DNA from: Bacteroidales bacterium
GTDB lineage: Bacteria > Bacteroidota > Bacteroidia > Bacteroidales > Bacteroidaceae
Assembly: GCA_018064685.1 (NCBI GenBank)
Contig: JAGHUS010000024.1
Coordinates: 1 to 64,000 of the forward strand
DNA length: 64,000 bases
Direction of reading: 5' to 3'
In this document: piece by piece, positions 21,991-33,170 of the stretch
Layout of the letters: each line of letters begins with the position of its first letter
Numbering within the stretch: position 1 is the first letter of the stretch
The notes under the pieces: model-generated
Told to the model about the DNA's origin: nothing
Databases searched by the model: none
Seen by the model: the letters and a program-made list of their open reading frames with translations, nothing else
Position numbers and translations under genes: made by a program

Positions 21991-23322
21991 TTACTCAATG
22001 ACCAGTTTCCGGACAGTGGTTTCGGTGATGAGCTGCTTGTCGAAGGCTTTCTTCTTGTCCTTGACATGACTGTCGAGGAAGGAGAAGCGCGAGAGCTGGT
22101 ACTTGTCGGAAAGGCTGACGTCGAAGAAATTGTCGCACTGCACATCAACGTCCTGAATGACGACGTCGTGAGCACGCGAAACGGGCATGTCGGGACGGTC
22201 GCCGGGCGCAAAAAACTGCGTCCAGGGCTTGACAACAAGGAACGAGCCACAGGTGCCACGGAGGTTCTCGAGACGTATGTACTCGTAGTGCTGCGGTGTG
22301 TCGGGACGCATCTTGAGCCACAACACGCGGTGTGCCTTCTGGAACTCGATGTTGCGCAGCACGACATTGCTGCTATGCAATGACTCGGAGCCCACGGTGA
22401 GACAGCCATGCACCACACCATAGCGGCAATTCTGAACCAGGATGCGGGTATTAGGACCGTTCTCGGGCTTCTGGTCGGCCCATGTGCCCTTGCCACCCTT
22501 CAGCACCACGGCATCGTCGTTGACCGACATGTAGCAGTCGTTGACCATCACGTCGTGACAGAAATCGATGTCGAGAGCGTCGGTCGAGGGGCCGCCATGG
22601 CTCTTGTCGCCATAAGCACCAATGCCACTGGTGGGCGACCAGATGTAGCACGAGAGGTAGCGGACGTGGTCGCAACGGTAAAGGTGATTTGTCCAAAAGG
22701 GCGAATTGACGAGACGTACATCCTGCACCGTAACATTCTTGCAGTTAGAAATATAGACAAGACGATAGCGCATGGCATCGACATTGGTGCACTGCGGATT
22801 GAAGACACGACGCACCCAGAACTCCTCCCAGAAACGCAAGCCGTTACCATCGATGGTTCCACCGCCACAGATGGTAAACCCGTCCAATCCGTCGGCATTG
22901 ATGAAAGCCGAGAAGTACTGGCGTGTCTCACCCTCGATGCGCGTCTGCAGGACGGGGTAATACTTGATTGCATCGATGGCCTTCAGCGTAGCACCGGGTT
23001 GCACGCAGAGATGGGTGCCAGGCTTGAAGAAGAGGGCTGCACTGAGGAAGGTCCCCTTGGGGATGACAACGACACCGCCACCCTGGGCAGACGCCTTGTC
23101 GATGACGGCCTGAATAGCCTCCGTCTGCAACAGCGTAGAGTCATTCTTGACACCATAGTCGGTGACTAGATACTGCTTGCCAAGCGAAGCGACATTCACC
23201 TTGGTGGTGTCCTGGAACCAAGCATCCATAGCCGAACCATCGGGCCACTGGTCACGCTTTGCGTGAAGTGAAAAGTGAAAAGCGAAAAGGGAAAGGCAGG
23301 TAAAGAGAAGGATACGTTTCAT
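21991..23322 (-). CDS. Glycoside hydrolase family 28 (polygalacturonase-like)
   Basis: A 443-aa secreted right-handed beta-helix enzyme that cleaves galacturonosyl bonds in pectin. Signal peptide: residues 1-21, ending SLHA. The GH28 acid residues are in STDALDID (246-253) and NDDAVVLK (268-275), and VGSES at 310-314 stands where many members have a G-H-G-x-S-x-G-S segment. Repeated N-V-T / V-x-N rungs support the helix. It starts 18 bases after the GH105-GH106 gene ends and is followed by a terminator, so the two are one operon. The substrate is likely rhamnogalacturonan or a rhamnose-linked galacturonate, given the partner. Its signal-peptide coding DNA contains a repeated AAGTGAAAAGTGAAAAG-like sequence. 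Confidence 0.9.
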   Translation of the reverse strand: MKRILLFTCLSLFAFHFSLHAKRDQWPDGSAMDAWFQDTTKVNVASLGKQYLVTDYGVKNDSTLLQTEAIQAVIDKASAQGGGVVVIPKGTFLSAALFFKPGTHLCVQPGATLKAIDAIKYYPVLQTRIEGETRQYFSAFINADGLDGFTICGGGTIDGNGLRFWEEFWVRRVFNPQCTNVDAMRYRLVYISNCKNVTVQDVRLVNSPFWTNHLYRCDHVRYLSCYIWSPTSGIGAYGDKSHGGPSTDALDIDFCHDVMVNDCYMSVNDDAVVLKGGKGTWADQKPENGPNTRILVQNCRYGVVHGCLTVGSESLHSSNVVLRNIEFQKAHRVLWLKMRPDTPQHYEYIRLENLRGTCGSFLVVKPWTQFFAPGDRPDMPVSRAHDVVIQDVDVQCDNFFDVSLSDKYQLSRFSFLDSHVKDKKKAFDKQLITETTVRKLVIE

Positions 23323-23340
23323 ATGATTATTGAGAGAAGA

Positions 23341-26300
23341 TTATTTGGAAAGTTTATACAGACGCACACTAGAGTTAAGGCCGGAAGGCATGGGCTGCCA
23401 GTCGGCATACGAAGTAGTCTTGTAGTTAATGTCCACCACGTTTATCTCCTTGAACTTGCGCCACTTAATGCCGCGACGGTCGTAGGCAGCGATGCGGTTG
23501 GCGGGCAGGTTAGTAACCTCGACGGTGAGCAGGTTCTTGTCCTTCTGCAAAGCCCAACCGGGGAAGTCGAGTGTCATGGGTTGCGCCCAGACAGTGCCCA
23601 GATAGCGGCCATTGAGATAGACACGTGCCGACTCGCGCACATCGCCCAGGTCGAGGCGGTAGTACGACTGCAGGTCAGCGCCTTCGGGCATGCTAAAGGT
23701 TGTCTCGTAGACACCCGTACCCATCAGTTCGCGGATGCTGTCGTTGGTCAACGTCTCCCACGTCTGCAACCGAGCAAGACGCTGAGTGCCAGGAACAACG
23801 GGCTGAGACTCGGTGAAGCGAAGCGTCCAGGGCAGATGGGTGAGGTCGGCAAGGAGGGTGGTTGATGATGCCGACTGACGCGACAAGGGATAGCAGAGCA
23901 CCGGAGTGCCGCCGGCATCGACATCGATGAAGCAACTCTCGCCACTGCGAAGGTCGAGCTGGAGGGGTTGCTGCGAAGCGGTGAGGGTGACGCTCTTCTG
24001 AACATCGGCAGAGGTGAGATTGGCCACGAAGTAACGAGTACCCGCATCCATCTTGCGACGTATCATCTTCAAGCCGCACTGCGTCTTCAACTCCTCGGGT
24101 TGTGCAGCCTTGGCCAGTTCACCGGCTTCTATATTATATATAATGTGTGCTCCCTGTTTGCGCAAAGTGTCGAGATGCTTCCGGAGTGCCTTGGTCATGG
24201 TGACGCCCGGTGTGGGAAGCACCAAACCCTTGTAGCGTGTCCCGGCAGCCGTCTGTAGCATGCCGTCGACAAATTGGGTTTGCAGAAGCAGTTCCTCGCT
24301 GATGTAGTCGCAGTCGTAACCCAACGCGTCGATCTTGAGAATGGCGGCAATGAACTCAGGTGCCTTCTTGCCCATAGAGTGGATGTCGAACTGCATGAGA
24401 CGCGTCTTGGTGTTCTGCTGCCACATGTCGCGAACGGGCAGGAAGACAAGGAAATCGTTATCGGGCCGGCCCTCCTGCAGACGTGTCTGACAAAGGGTGA
24501 TGTAGTCTGTCAGGGCCTTGGCATCGCGCCAGATGGTGTTGGTGGGAGACATGTCGACCGAGGCATAGAAGCGCCATCCGGGCCAAGGATCGTCCTGCGG
24601 AGAGTAGCAGGCACCATGGAAATACATGCGGTTGACACCGGCGCAGAACATAAGGTCGAGGTCGGGCTTCATCTGCGAGAGCGAAGTGCGGAAGTGCTCG
24701 GTGAGCCAAGTGAATGTCTCGCTCGACGCGTAGGGCTTGCCCGTGACGTGGGCGGCCGAGGCGGCATACTTCAGCATCGAGAAATCGGAATCGTTCTTCT
24801 TCGTCTTACCGGGGTCGGTACGCAACCCCTTGATGCCCAGCTCGGAAAGTCCGAAACCCTCGATCTCGGGAATATCCACTGCGGCGTATACATCGATAAG
24901 GTTGGCAGGCGAACCGTGTGCCTGGTTGCGCACCTTGACGCCATGCTTGTGGCACCACGCTACCCACTGGCGGGTGAAGTTCTGCAGCAAGAGGTCGGAG
25001 AGCGTCTCGCGATAGTCGGCAATGACCTTCGCATCGCCATCTACAAACTCCTTCAGCTTGTCCGTCAGGTCATAACCACGACGAGCCTTGAACTCCTGCA
25101 GAAGAGTGGGTGTCCAGTCGGCTCCATACACCTCGTAGGAGTCGTTGAAGAAGGTGGCGGGATAGGCCACACCGGAAGTCTCAAAGGCCTTCTCGATACG
25201 ATCAAGATAATGCTTCACAGCCACCGAGTCGAAGTGGTCGATAACGAAGCCTTCGCCCCCCGGAGCCGCACGCTTCACCTTCTGCTTAGTGCGGTCGAGA
25301 TAGAGCGAAATGACGCGCTTCATGCCCTTCTTCTCCTTATACTCGCGGCTGGCTATGAGGGGCATTCCCTTCACTTTCTCATAATGTTTGGGATCGATGC
25401 TTCCAGTCTTGGCATCGACTAGCACATCGACCACCGTCACCTTGCAGGCAGCTTCGTCAAGTGGCACATCAGGACCGCCAAAAGGCCATCCCGTGCCACA
25501 GTTCATATCTACCTGTATACCCAGTCGCTTGCCTTCCTTCTGGCACACGTCGAGCATTCTCATCCATTTGGACGACAGGAAGTTAATCTCGTTCTCATCA
25601 TTGCCCTGCACGCCGTAAATGGGCGTTATCTCGACACTGCCAATGCCTCGGCTGGCAAACTGCTCCATGTTGTAGCGGATACCCTCCTCGGTAACGGCCG
25701 AACCCAGCCACCACCAGCGTATGCCGGGACGACTCTCGACGCGTGTTCCTTTCAAGGAGAGTGCCTTATTGTTGTTTTGCACGACGGATGAGGTGGGAGT
25801 GCCAGAAGTGAGGAATTTGTAATACTCGGTGGCTCCGAGCAGGAAGCAACCCACGCCATAGTCATCGAAGTCGGGCAGACGATCGTTGGTGACAGGTTGT
25901 GAGTCGCTGGGTTGCTTGCCCGTACCTTGCTGCCAACCCAGGAACCCGTCTTCGTGCACGCACGAAGCCATGGCCTTCCAGGCACGCTGCATGATGGGAA
26001 GATATTTGTCCCGAGGCAGATAGCCATGCTCGACACACCACGCCATGGCATAGAGGAAGAGGCTGGTGCCCGTAACCTCAGGGCCACCGAAGTCGCTCTC
26101 GTCGGCCAGTGAGCAGTTCCAGAAACCATCGGCACGCTGCAAAGGAAGGAGGCCCTCGATCATCGAAGTGAGGTCGTTCTTATAATCCTCGTAATGAGCA
26201 TCGGTGGGTTTCATCTCGTCCATGACACGCACCAAGGCAGCTGCCACCCAACCATCGCCACGGCTCCAGTAGCAATCCTTGCCACCGGGGGTGCGATAGG

Positions 26301-26946
26301 GAGGATTGAAGTCACGGTCGCGCCACCAGAGTCCATCCTTGGGGTTTCGCAAACCGCCATCCTGCTTGTTGCGCGAGTATTCGTACATCGACCATGCCTT
26401 CTCGGCATACTTCCTCTCGCCCGTCTCTGCGGCCAACTTCTGCAGCACCGGCATACCCATCTGTATGGCATCGATCCACCACCAGTCGGCATCGCTCTCG
26501 GCACCACGCAGCAGGGTGTTATCCATACACTCCCTGACATACTGCAACGTGGCTCCCTTGGCCTTCATGCGGAACATGTCAATGTAGGTCTGGCCACAGC
26601 AATAGTCGTCGGCGTCGTGGGTCTTCACACCGTTGCGAGGCGTCCACTTGTGGTAGTCGCACCAGCGCAGGGTGTAGTCGAAATAACGGGGTTCGGGACT
26701 TACGGCATGCAAGGCCATAAGGCCCTCGTAATAGACGGCTCGCGTCCACAACGAGCTGGGACGAACCTTGTTTCTCACGTATGTATCCTTGGTGGGGTCG
26801 GGCCACTGGCGCATGAACCAGTCGTTGACACTGACGGCCTTCTCCAGCACTTCGCCCGAAGATGTCTGGGCACTGGCCGAAGCACCAAAAGAGAAGCACA
26901 TGATAAGGGCTGCAAAAAGACCGATAATGGTTTGTTTGTTAGTCAT
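23341..26946 (-). CDS. GH105-GH106 two-enzyme fusion (rhamnogalacturonan degradation)
   Basis: A 1201-aa secreted protein with signal peptide 1-27 (ending ASASAQ). Residues about 32-385 are GH105/GH88-like unsaturated uronyl hydrolase: DADDYCCGQTY at 111-121, WSRGDGWVA at 227-235 and GPEVTGTSLF at 288-297. Residues about 405-1195 resemble GH106 alpha-L-rhamnosidases, beginning RPGIRWWWLG and continuing with GIGSVEI and the GWPFGGPDV segment, then a C-terminal beta-sandwich (SYYRLDLGDV). One polypeptide would remove the unsaturated galacturonate and the rhamnose from rhamnogalacturonan oligomers. It is first in an operon with GH28. The catalytic residues of the GH106 part were not assigned. 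Confidence 0.88.
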   Translation of the reverse strand: MTNKQTIIGLFAALIMCFSFGASASAQTSSGEVLEKAVSVNDWFMRQWPDPTKDTYVRNKVRPSSLWTRAVYYEGLMALHAVSPEPRYFDYTLRWCDYHKWTPRNGVKTHDADDYCCGQTYIDMFRMKAKGATLQYVRECMDNTLLRGAESDADWWWIDAIQMGMPVLQKLAAETGERKYAEKAWSMYEYSRNKQDGGLRNPKDGLWWRDRDFNPPYRTPGGKDCYWSRGDGWVAAALVRVMDEMKPTDAHYEDYKNDLTSMIEGLLPLQRADGFWNCSLADESDFGGPEVTGTSLFLYAMAWCVEHGYLPRDKYLPIMQRAWKAMASCVHEDGFLGWQQGTGKQPSDSQPVTNDRLPDFDDYGVGCFLLGATEYYKFLTSGTPTSSVVQNNNKALSLKGTRVESRPGIRWWWLGSAVTEEGIRYNMEQFASRGIGSVEITPIYGVQGNDENEINFLSSKWMRMLDVCQKEGKRLGIQVDMNCGTGWPFGGPDVPLDEAACKVTVVDVLVDAKTGSIDPKHYEKVKGMPLIASREYKEKKGMKRVISLYLDRTKQKVKRAAPGGEGFVIDHFDSVAVKHYLDRIEKAFETSGVAYPATFFNDSYEVYGADWTPTLLQEFKARRGYDLTDKLKEFVDGDAKVIADYRETLSDLLLQNFTRQWVAWCHKHGVKVRNQAHGSPANLIDVYAAVDIPEIEGFGLSELGIKGLRTDPGKTKKNDSDFSMLKYAASAAHVTGKPYASSETFTWLTEHFRTSLSQMKPDLDLMFCAGVNRMYFHGACYSPQDDPWPGWRFYASVDMSPTNTIWRDAKALTDYITLCQTRLQEGRPDNDFLVFLPVRDMWQQNTKTRLMQFDIHSMGKKAPEFIAAILKIDALGYDCDYISEELLLQTQFVDGMLQTAAGTRYKGLVLPTPGVTMTKALRKHLDTLRKQGAHIIYNIEAGELAKAAQPEELKTQCGLKMIRRKMDAGTRYFVANLTSADVQKSVTLTASQQPLQLDLRSGESCFIDVDAGGTPVLCYPLSRQSASSTTLLADLTHLPWTLRFTESQPVVPGTQRLARLQTWETLTNDSIRELMGTGVYETTFSMPEGADLQSYYRLDLGDVRESARVYLNGRYLGTVWAQPMTLDFPGWALQKDKNLLTVEVTNLPANRIAAYDRRGIKWRKFKEINVVDINYKTTSYADWQPMPSGLNSSVRLYKLSK

Positions 26947-26973
26947 AGGTTAGTGTAATTTCGTTTTATTTCA

Positions 26974-27004
26974 CAAAAATAATATTTTTCGGCGAGAAAA
27001 CAGA
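26974..27004 (-). promoter_or_regulatory. Promoter of the GH105-GH106/GH28 operon
   Basis: TATTTTTG (26981-26974 on the minus strand) with a weak TCTG 19 bases upstream. It is back to back with the queA promoter. Confidence 0.5.
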
Positions 27005-27029
27005 GTTATTGTCAGTTTTATGACAAAAA

Positions 27030-27061
27030 TTTGCATAAACAAACAAAAATGGCTAATTTTG
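27030..27061 (+). promoter_or_regulatory. Promoter of queA
   Basis: TTTG at 27030-27033, 20 bases, TAATTTTG at 27054-27061. Full consensus match. Confidence 0.8.
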
Positions 27062-27126
27062 CAGTAAAATACAACAACGATACACCCCGTTAACCCGTTG
27101 ACTTGTTGAGCCAAACAGACAAACAA

Positions 27127-28386
27127 ATGACAGACAACCCGAAACACATACACATCGAGGATTTCGACTATCCTCTGCCCGACGAACGAATAGCCAAATT
27201 CCCGCTGAAAGAGCGCGACAGCAGCAAGCTGCTCGTATACCGAAAGGGTGAGGTGATAGAGGACACCTTCTGCAACCTGACAAACTATCTGCCGAAGGGC
27301 ATGATGATGGTGTTCAACAACACAAAGGTCATCCAGGCACGACTGCACTTCCGTAAAGGCGAGAACCAGGACGGAGCGCTCATCGAGATCTTCCTGCTCG
27401 AACCGGCTTTCCCCGTCGAATACCAGGAGAACTTTGCGGCAAAAGGCAAGTGCAACTGGTACTGCCTCGTGGGCAACCTGAAGAAGTGGAAAGGCGGACA
27501 GCTGTTTCATGAGTTGGAGGTGGGTGGAAAACGCATCCTGCTTTCGGCCTTCCGACTGGGCGAACATGGCACGAGCCAGGAGATTATGTTCGAATGGGAC
27601 GGTGACGTGACATGGGCCGAGATACTGGACGTGATGGGTGAACTGCCCATCCCACCCTATCTGAACCGTAAAACCGAGGAGAGCGACAAGACAACATACC
27701 AAACCGTCTACTCGAAGATAAAAGGCAGCGTGGCAGCGCCCACAGCGGGGCTTCACTTCACCCAGCGTGTACTGGCTGACCTTGACGTACACGGCATAGA
27801 CCGCGAGGAGGTGACACTGCATGTGGGTGCCGGTACGTTCAAACCGGTAAAAAGCGAGGAGATTGGCGGGCACGACATGCACACCGAGCACATTGCCGTA
27901 CGCAGACAGACAATAGAGAAGCTACTGAAGCATGGCGGTGAAGCCATTGCCGTAGGCACCACCAGCGTGAGGACATTGGAGAGCTTGTACTACATGGGCG
28001 TGATGGCGAGCAAGAAAGACAAAGAAGCCGTGAGCGGACAGAGCGACGAACTGGGAGAGGAACTGCACGTAGCACAATGGATGCCCTATGAGTATGCCAA
28101 GGAGGAACGTAAACTGACAACCGTCGAGGCGCTGAATGCTCTGCTCAACTATATGGACGTCAACAAGTTGGATGTTCTGCACAGTTCGACACAGATCATC
28201 ATCGCTCCGGGGTACGACTACCACATCGTACGGCGCATGGTGACGAACTTCCACCAACCGAAAAGCACACTGCTGCTGCTGGTCAGTGCTTTCGTCAAGG
28301 GCGACTGGCACAAGATTTACGACTACGCGCTCGGTCACGACTTCCGCTTCCTGAGCTATGGAGACAGCAGTTTGTTGATACCTTAG
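27127..28386 (+). CDS. queA: S-adenosylmethionine:tRNA ribosyltransferase-isomerase
   Basis: A 419-aa enzyme that transfers and rearranges the ribosyl part of S-adenosylmethionine onto the queuosine precursor in tRNA. Family motifs are clear: FDYPLPDERIAKFPL at the start, VFNNTKVIQARLHF, GDVTWAEILD, and the run GSVAAPTAGLHFT, HVGAGTFKPV and GTTSVRTLES. It is longer than E. coli QueA (356 aa) because of insertions in the middle and near residue 300. An upstream Met at 27103 would add eight residues, but MTDNPKHIHIEDF fits the family better. It has its own promoter, divergent from the pectin operon. Confidence 0.95.
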   Translation: MTDNPKHIHIEDFDYPLPDERIAKFPLKERDSSKLLVYRKGEVIEDTFCNLTNYLPKGMMMVFNNTKVIQARLHFRKGENQDGALIEIFLLEPAFPVEYQENFAAKGKCNWYCLVGNLKKWKGGQLFHELEVGGKRILLSAFRLGEHGTSQEIMFEWDGDVTWAEILDVMGELPIPPYLNRKTEESDKTTYQTVYSKIKGSVAAPTAGLHFTQRVLADLDVHGIDREEVTLHVGAGTFKPVKSEEIGGHDMHTEHIAVRRQTIEKLLKHGGEAIAVGTTSVRTLESLYYMGVMASKKDKEAVSGQSDELGEELHVAQWMPYEYAKEERKLTTVEALNALLNYMDVNKLDVLHSSTQIIIAPGYDYHIVRRMVTNFHQPKSTLLLLVSAFVKGDWHKIYDYALGHDFRFLSYGDSSLLIP

Positions 28387-28490
28387 GCCCCTCTAACTCC
28401 CCCAAGGGGGAGGACTCCTATACATGTGAGGACAAAAAAGCCCCCTCTAACTCCCCCAAGGGGGAGGACTCTTATACATGTGAGGACAAA
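28387..28490. repeat. Two-copy direct repeat with CCCCC/GGGGG hairpin
   Basis: CTCTAACTCCCCCAAGGGGG and then GACTC-TATACATGTGAGGAC occur twice, about 54 bases apart. Each copy can form a small hairpin and might end the queA transcript. Related CTCTAACTC/GAGTTAGAG stretches occur near 21955, 39585 and 43045. Confidence 0.85.
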
Positions 28491-28520
28491 ACGACTAACT
28501 ATCCAAACAACTAAATAACA

Positions 28521-29570
28521 ATGAGAATCTTAACTATCCTACTGACATTCTTCATCGCACTGGGCAGCCAGGCCAAGAAGAAAGAGAACTACACCAAGTA
28601 TCTGTTTGTATTCTTCTCGAACAACACACCCGAAGGCGAGCAGATTCGCTATGCCGTCTCCGACAACGGTTTCGACTACACATCGCTGAACGATGGAAAA
28701 CCCGTCGTGCTGAGCGACACCATTGCCCTGACAAAGAGCATCCGCGACCCTCACATCCTGCGCGGACAGGACGGCAAGACCTTCTACATGGTGCTGACCG
28801 ACATGCGCTCGAGCCTGGGATGGCAGAGCAACGACGGACTCATCCTGATGAAAAGCACCGACCTCATACACTGGCAGCACACAGCCATCGACTTCCCCAC
28901 CCGCTTCGGCCACTTGCCTGGTTTCGACCGCAAGAACCTACATGCCGTATGGGCTCCGCAAACCATCTGGGACCCTGTGGAGCAGCGTTACCTTATTTAT
29001 TATAGTATAGGACGCCACGACTGGGAGTACCCCACCAACGATAAGAATCGCGATGGCAGCATCTTCAACCAGCCTTATTTCAAGCTGTTCTATTCGTATG
29101 CCAATGCCGACTTCACCGACATCACCGAACCCAAGCTGCTCTTCGACTTTGGCAAGGCCAGCATCGACGGTGACATGATTCGCGACGAGAAGAATGACCA
29201 GTATGTCCTCTTCTTCAAGGACGAGGGCCGCTCGGTGCTGAACCGTGGATGGCGTACACGCCAGGGCGTGATGCGCGCCACATCGAAGAACATCACAGGA
29301 CCTTGGAACATCGAGTGGAAACATCTGCAGAAGGCTGGACAATATCCCGTCGAGGGCAGCAGCGTCTTCCCCCTCATCGACGGGTCGAAGTGGATACTCA
29401 TGTACGACTGCTACGCAAACGGTCATTACCAGTTCTGCGAGAGTACTGACCTGCAGAACTTTACCTATGTGCGCGACACACCCACCTCGGGAAACTTCAC
29501 GCCACGACACGGTTCGGTCATCCCCATCACCGAGAAGGAATACAAAAAACTGGTGAAAGCATTTAAGTAA
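28521..29570 (+). CDS. Secreted GH43-family glycosidase
   Basis: A 349-aa five-bladed beta-propeller protein with a signal peptide (1-18, ending SQA). The GH43 catalytic Asp is in SIRDPHIL (about Asp 76), the second acid in SIDGDMI at 214-220, and the general acid Glu in VEGSS at 277-281. WAPQTIWDP at 144-152 is also typical. Enzymes of this family remove arabinose or xylose, and some act on arabinan side chains of pectin, which fits the neighbours. The exact specificity cannot be read from the sequence. It follows queA through a repeat-containing gap with no clear promoter of its own. Confidence 0.88.
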   Translation: MRILTILLTFFIALGSQAKKKENYTKYLFVFFSNNTPEGEQIRYAVSDNGFDYTSLNDGKPVVLSDTIALTKSIRDPHILRGQDGKTFYMVLTDMRSSLGWQSNDGLILMKSTDLIHWQHTAIDFPTRFGHLPGFDRKNLHAVWAPQTIWDPVEQRYLIYYSIGRHDWEYPTNDKNRDGSIFNQPYFKLFYSYANADFTDITEPKLLFDFGKASIDGDMIRDEKNDQYVLFFKDEGRSVLNRGWRTRQGVMRATSKNITGPWNIEWKHLQKAGQYPVEGSSVFPLIDGSKWILMYDCYANGHYQFCESTDLQNFTYVRDTPTSGNFTPRHGSVIPITEKEYKKLVKAFK

Positions 29571-29654
29571 CTGAACTTTCGCTTCGCTTTTGTTCACTTT
29601 CAGTCGTTTATGAAACTAACTGTTTAGGGACATTACCTCCTAAATAAAGGCCAA

Positions 29655-29692
29655 AAAGAAGCCCAGCCGCGTGTTTGCGACTGGGCTTCTTT
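29655..29692. terminator. Bidirectional terminator
   Basis: AAAGAAGCCCAG pairs with CTGGGCTTCTTT, with A-runs and T-runs flanking. It separates the convergent GH43 and groL genes. Confidence 0.9.
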
Positions 29693-29714
29693 ATTTATCT
29701 TGCCGTGCAGCATC

Positions 29715-31560
<1,846 letters not shown>

Positions 31561-31567
31561 TTGTTGG

Positions 31568-31840
31568 TTATGCCAACACTGCTACCACGTCGCTCTGACG
31601 CATAATCAGGTACTTCTTGCCCTCGTGCTCCAACTCAGTACCGGCATACTTGCCATACAGCACTTCGTCGTTCACTTTCAGCACCATCTCTTCGTCCTTG
31701 GTGCCGCCACCTACTGCCACGACAGTGCCCTGAAGAGGTTTCTCCTTGGCTGTGTCGGGAATAATGATGCCACCAATTGTCTTTGTCTCTGCAGGAGCGG
31801 GCTCGATGAGCACACGGTCTGCTAAAGGTTTAATTGTCAT
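31568..31840 (-). CDS. groS: 10-kDa chaperonin GroES
   Basis: A 90-aa co-chaperonin that caps GroEL. It starts [14 protein letters not shown] and has the mobile-loop segment [16 protein letters not shown] and the end [14 protein letters not shown]. The upstream in-frame region reads open for another 68 codons but lacks family similarity and includes the regulatory region, so the start at MTIKPL is chosen. It is the first gene of the groS-groL pair. Confidence 0.97.
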   Translation of the reverse strand: MTIKPLADRVLIEPAPAETKTIGGIIIPDTAKEKPLQGTVVAVGGGTKDEEMVLKVNDEVLYGKYAGTELEHEGKKYLIMRQSDVVAVLA

Positions 31841-31921
31841 AGTCTTTTGTTTTATATGGTTATTAATTCTTTTGTTTCTGCCAAATAATTGTGCCATAAA
31901 TATGCCAAAGAGGTAAGATAT

Positions 31922-31934
31922 TGCCAAAATGGCA
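31922..31934. promoter_or_regulatory. TGCCA-AAA-TGGCA palindrome upstream of groS
   Basis: A perfect TGCCA/TGGCA inverted repeat 80 bases upstream of the groS start. Further TGCCA copies occur at about 31880, 31892 and 31902, so several half-sites are spread across the shared region between groS and the divergent membrane-protein gene. A heat-shock or other regulator could bind here. This is inference. Confidence 0.35.
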
Positions 31935-31942
31935 GAAAAATA

Positions 31943-31973
31943 TTGCAATATACATGTTTTTTTGCTAATTTTG
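31943..31973 (+). promoter_or_regulatory. Promoter of the DUF6056-like gene
   Basis: TTG at 31943-31945, 20 bases, TAATTTTG at 31966-31973. Confidence 0.7.
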
Positions 31974-32022
31974 CAGCGCAAGACGAAAGAATGACTGGAA
32001 TGAACCCGTTCTAACACCGAAA

Positions 32023-32916
32023 ATGAAAGACCACAAACAAGCATATCTTTGCGGCGCAGGCTACCTAGGCATCGGCATCTTTATCATGACGATGCTGTCC
32101 GTCATTCCCAAACAAGGCGGCTACACATGGGAACCGTGGATTATCAACACCGCCACGGCATTGATGTTCGTGCTACTTGTCTGGCTTACAGCGCGTCTGG
32201 CAAAAACGAACAAGACGGCTTCGGGCATCCTGCTCACCGGCCTCTTCATCCTCCTCTTCTGTCCGGGCGTGAACCTTTTCTTCCTGCGCGACGAGCAGGG
32301 CATTCTCGAACTAGGCTCTGAATGCATCGTGCCCTTCTTCATGGGGCAGTACACACGCATACGTCGTAAAGACTTTCATTACTGGTACTTCCTGATGTTG
32401 CTGATGGGCATCTTCTGCAGCTACACCCACAATGGTGTTACCATACCGCTCTGCATCACCTTCCTCTGGCTGTCATTTCGTCACCTCAAAGGTTTCTTCC
32501 GTATGGCATGCTGGCCTATGGTCATAGGTTTTGTCATTGGCACACTGCTCAGCATATTCTTCAACGCCAATCCTGTCGAGGCACTCGGCCTTACCCCCAC
32601 CCTACCCGAGACGATAAGCCATTTCTCGGAGAACACAATCACAATCGTGCGAACCCTTTGGGACACGAAGGTATTTGTCATCAGCATCGTTGTAACGGGA
32701 TTCCTAATCTATGGCGCAAAGGGGCGCAAGATGTTGGCACGCATCGTAAAACGTCACTATGCTCTCACCCTTTGTGCCATTGTGTCACTCATTACCGTGC
32801 CACTGGCCCCTCTCGGCATCGACAATGCCGTTCATGGCGTATGCTTCTTCAGCATGTTCTGGCTCATCTTCCTGGCCAAATACCTGGCAGAACGATATTG
32901 GAACAAAAGAATCTGA
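32023..32916 (+). CDS. DUF6056-like integral membrane protein
   Basis: A 297-aa protein with about eight hydrophobic spans (for example [53 protein letters not shown]). It resembles the longer protein at 36418 and other Bacteroidetes DUF6056 proteins, which recall polytopic glucosyl or acyl transferases acting on lipid-linked sugars, but the D-D-x-x-Y motif at the N-terminus of the longer one is missing here. The C-terminus has a basic cytoplasmic loop ([16 protein letters not shown]). The function is unknown. It is divergent from groS with its own promoter. Confidence 0.7.
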   Translation: MKDHKQAYLCGAGYLGIGIFIMTMLSVIPKQGGYTWEPWIINTATALMFVLLVWLTARLAKTNKTASGILLTGLFILLFCPGVNLFFLRDEQGILELGSECIVPFFMGQYTRIRRKDFHYWYFLMLLMGIFCSYTHNGVTIPLCITFLWLSFRHLKGFFRMACWPMVIGFVIGTLLSIFFNANPVEALGLTPTLPETISHFSENTITIVRTLWDTKVFVISIVVTGFLIYGAKGRKMLARIVKRHYALTLCAIVSLITVPLAPLGIDNAVHGVCFFSMFWLIFLAKYLAERYWNKRI

Positions 32917-33014
32917 GGGGAAGTTCATTTCATCCTAAAACATGAGCAAAGGAAAAGCGTAGCGAGAAACATCGAACTACCGAAGGGTAAGCTATAAGCG
33001 TCCGTACGAGAGTG

Positions 33015-33107
33015 AACCGTCCAACCTAGGCTGGACGGTTGAAAACCGCTAGGAGAAATTCACAAAACCGCAGCGAGAACGAACCGTCCAACCTAGGCTG
33101 GACGGTT
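33015..33107. repeat. Two palindromes with AACCGTCCA / TGGACGGTT arms
   Basis: Copies at 33015-33040 and 33082-33107 are identical: 9-base arms around ACCTAGGC. The flanks are also similar (GAG-GTGAACC before, TTGAAA and C-G-C-T-A-GGAGAAATT after). A third, slightly changed copy is at 49444-49467. Confidence 0.9.
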
Positions 33108-33133
33108 GAAAGATGCCAGGAGAAATTTACAAA

Positions 33134-33170
33134 GCCGCTAGAAGATTTTCGGAAAGCCGCTAGAAGGATT
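33134..33170. repeat. Units of a 22-bp GCTAG repeat
   Basis: GCCGCTAGAAGATTTTCGGA followed by the start of a second GCCGCTAGAAGGATT. This is the same 22-base pattern as the array at 52786-52918 (G-x-x-GCTAG-x-x-GATTTT-x-G-x-AAA). Confidence 0.65.

Noticed and set aside
27103-27126. Earlier start codon for queA
   Set aside because: The added eight residues have no likeness to the family, and the Met at 27127 aligns with the usual start.
31870-31900. Sigma-54 promoter before groS (TGGCAC near TTGGC)
   Set aside because: The spacing of GG and GC does not fit the fixed -24/-12 distance.
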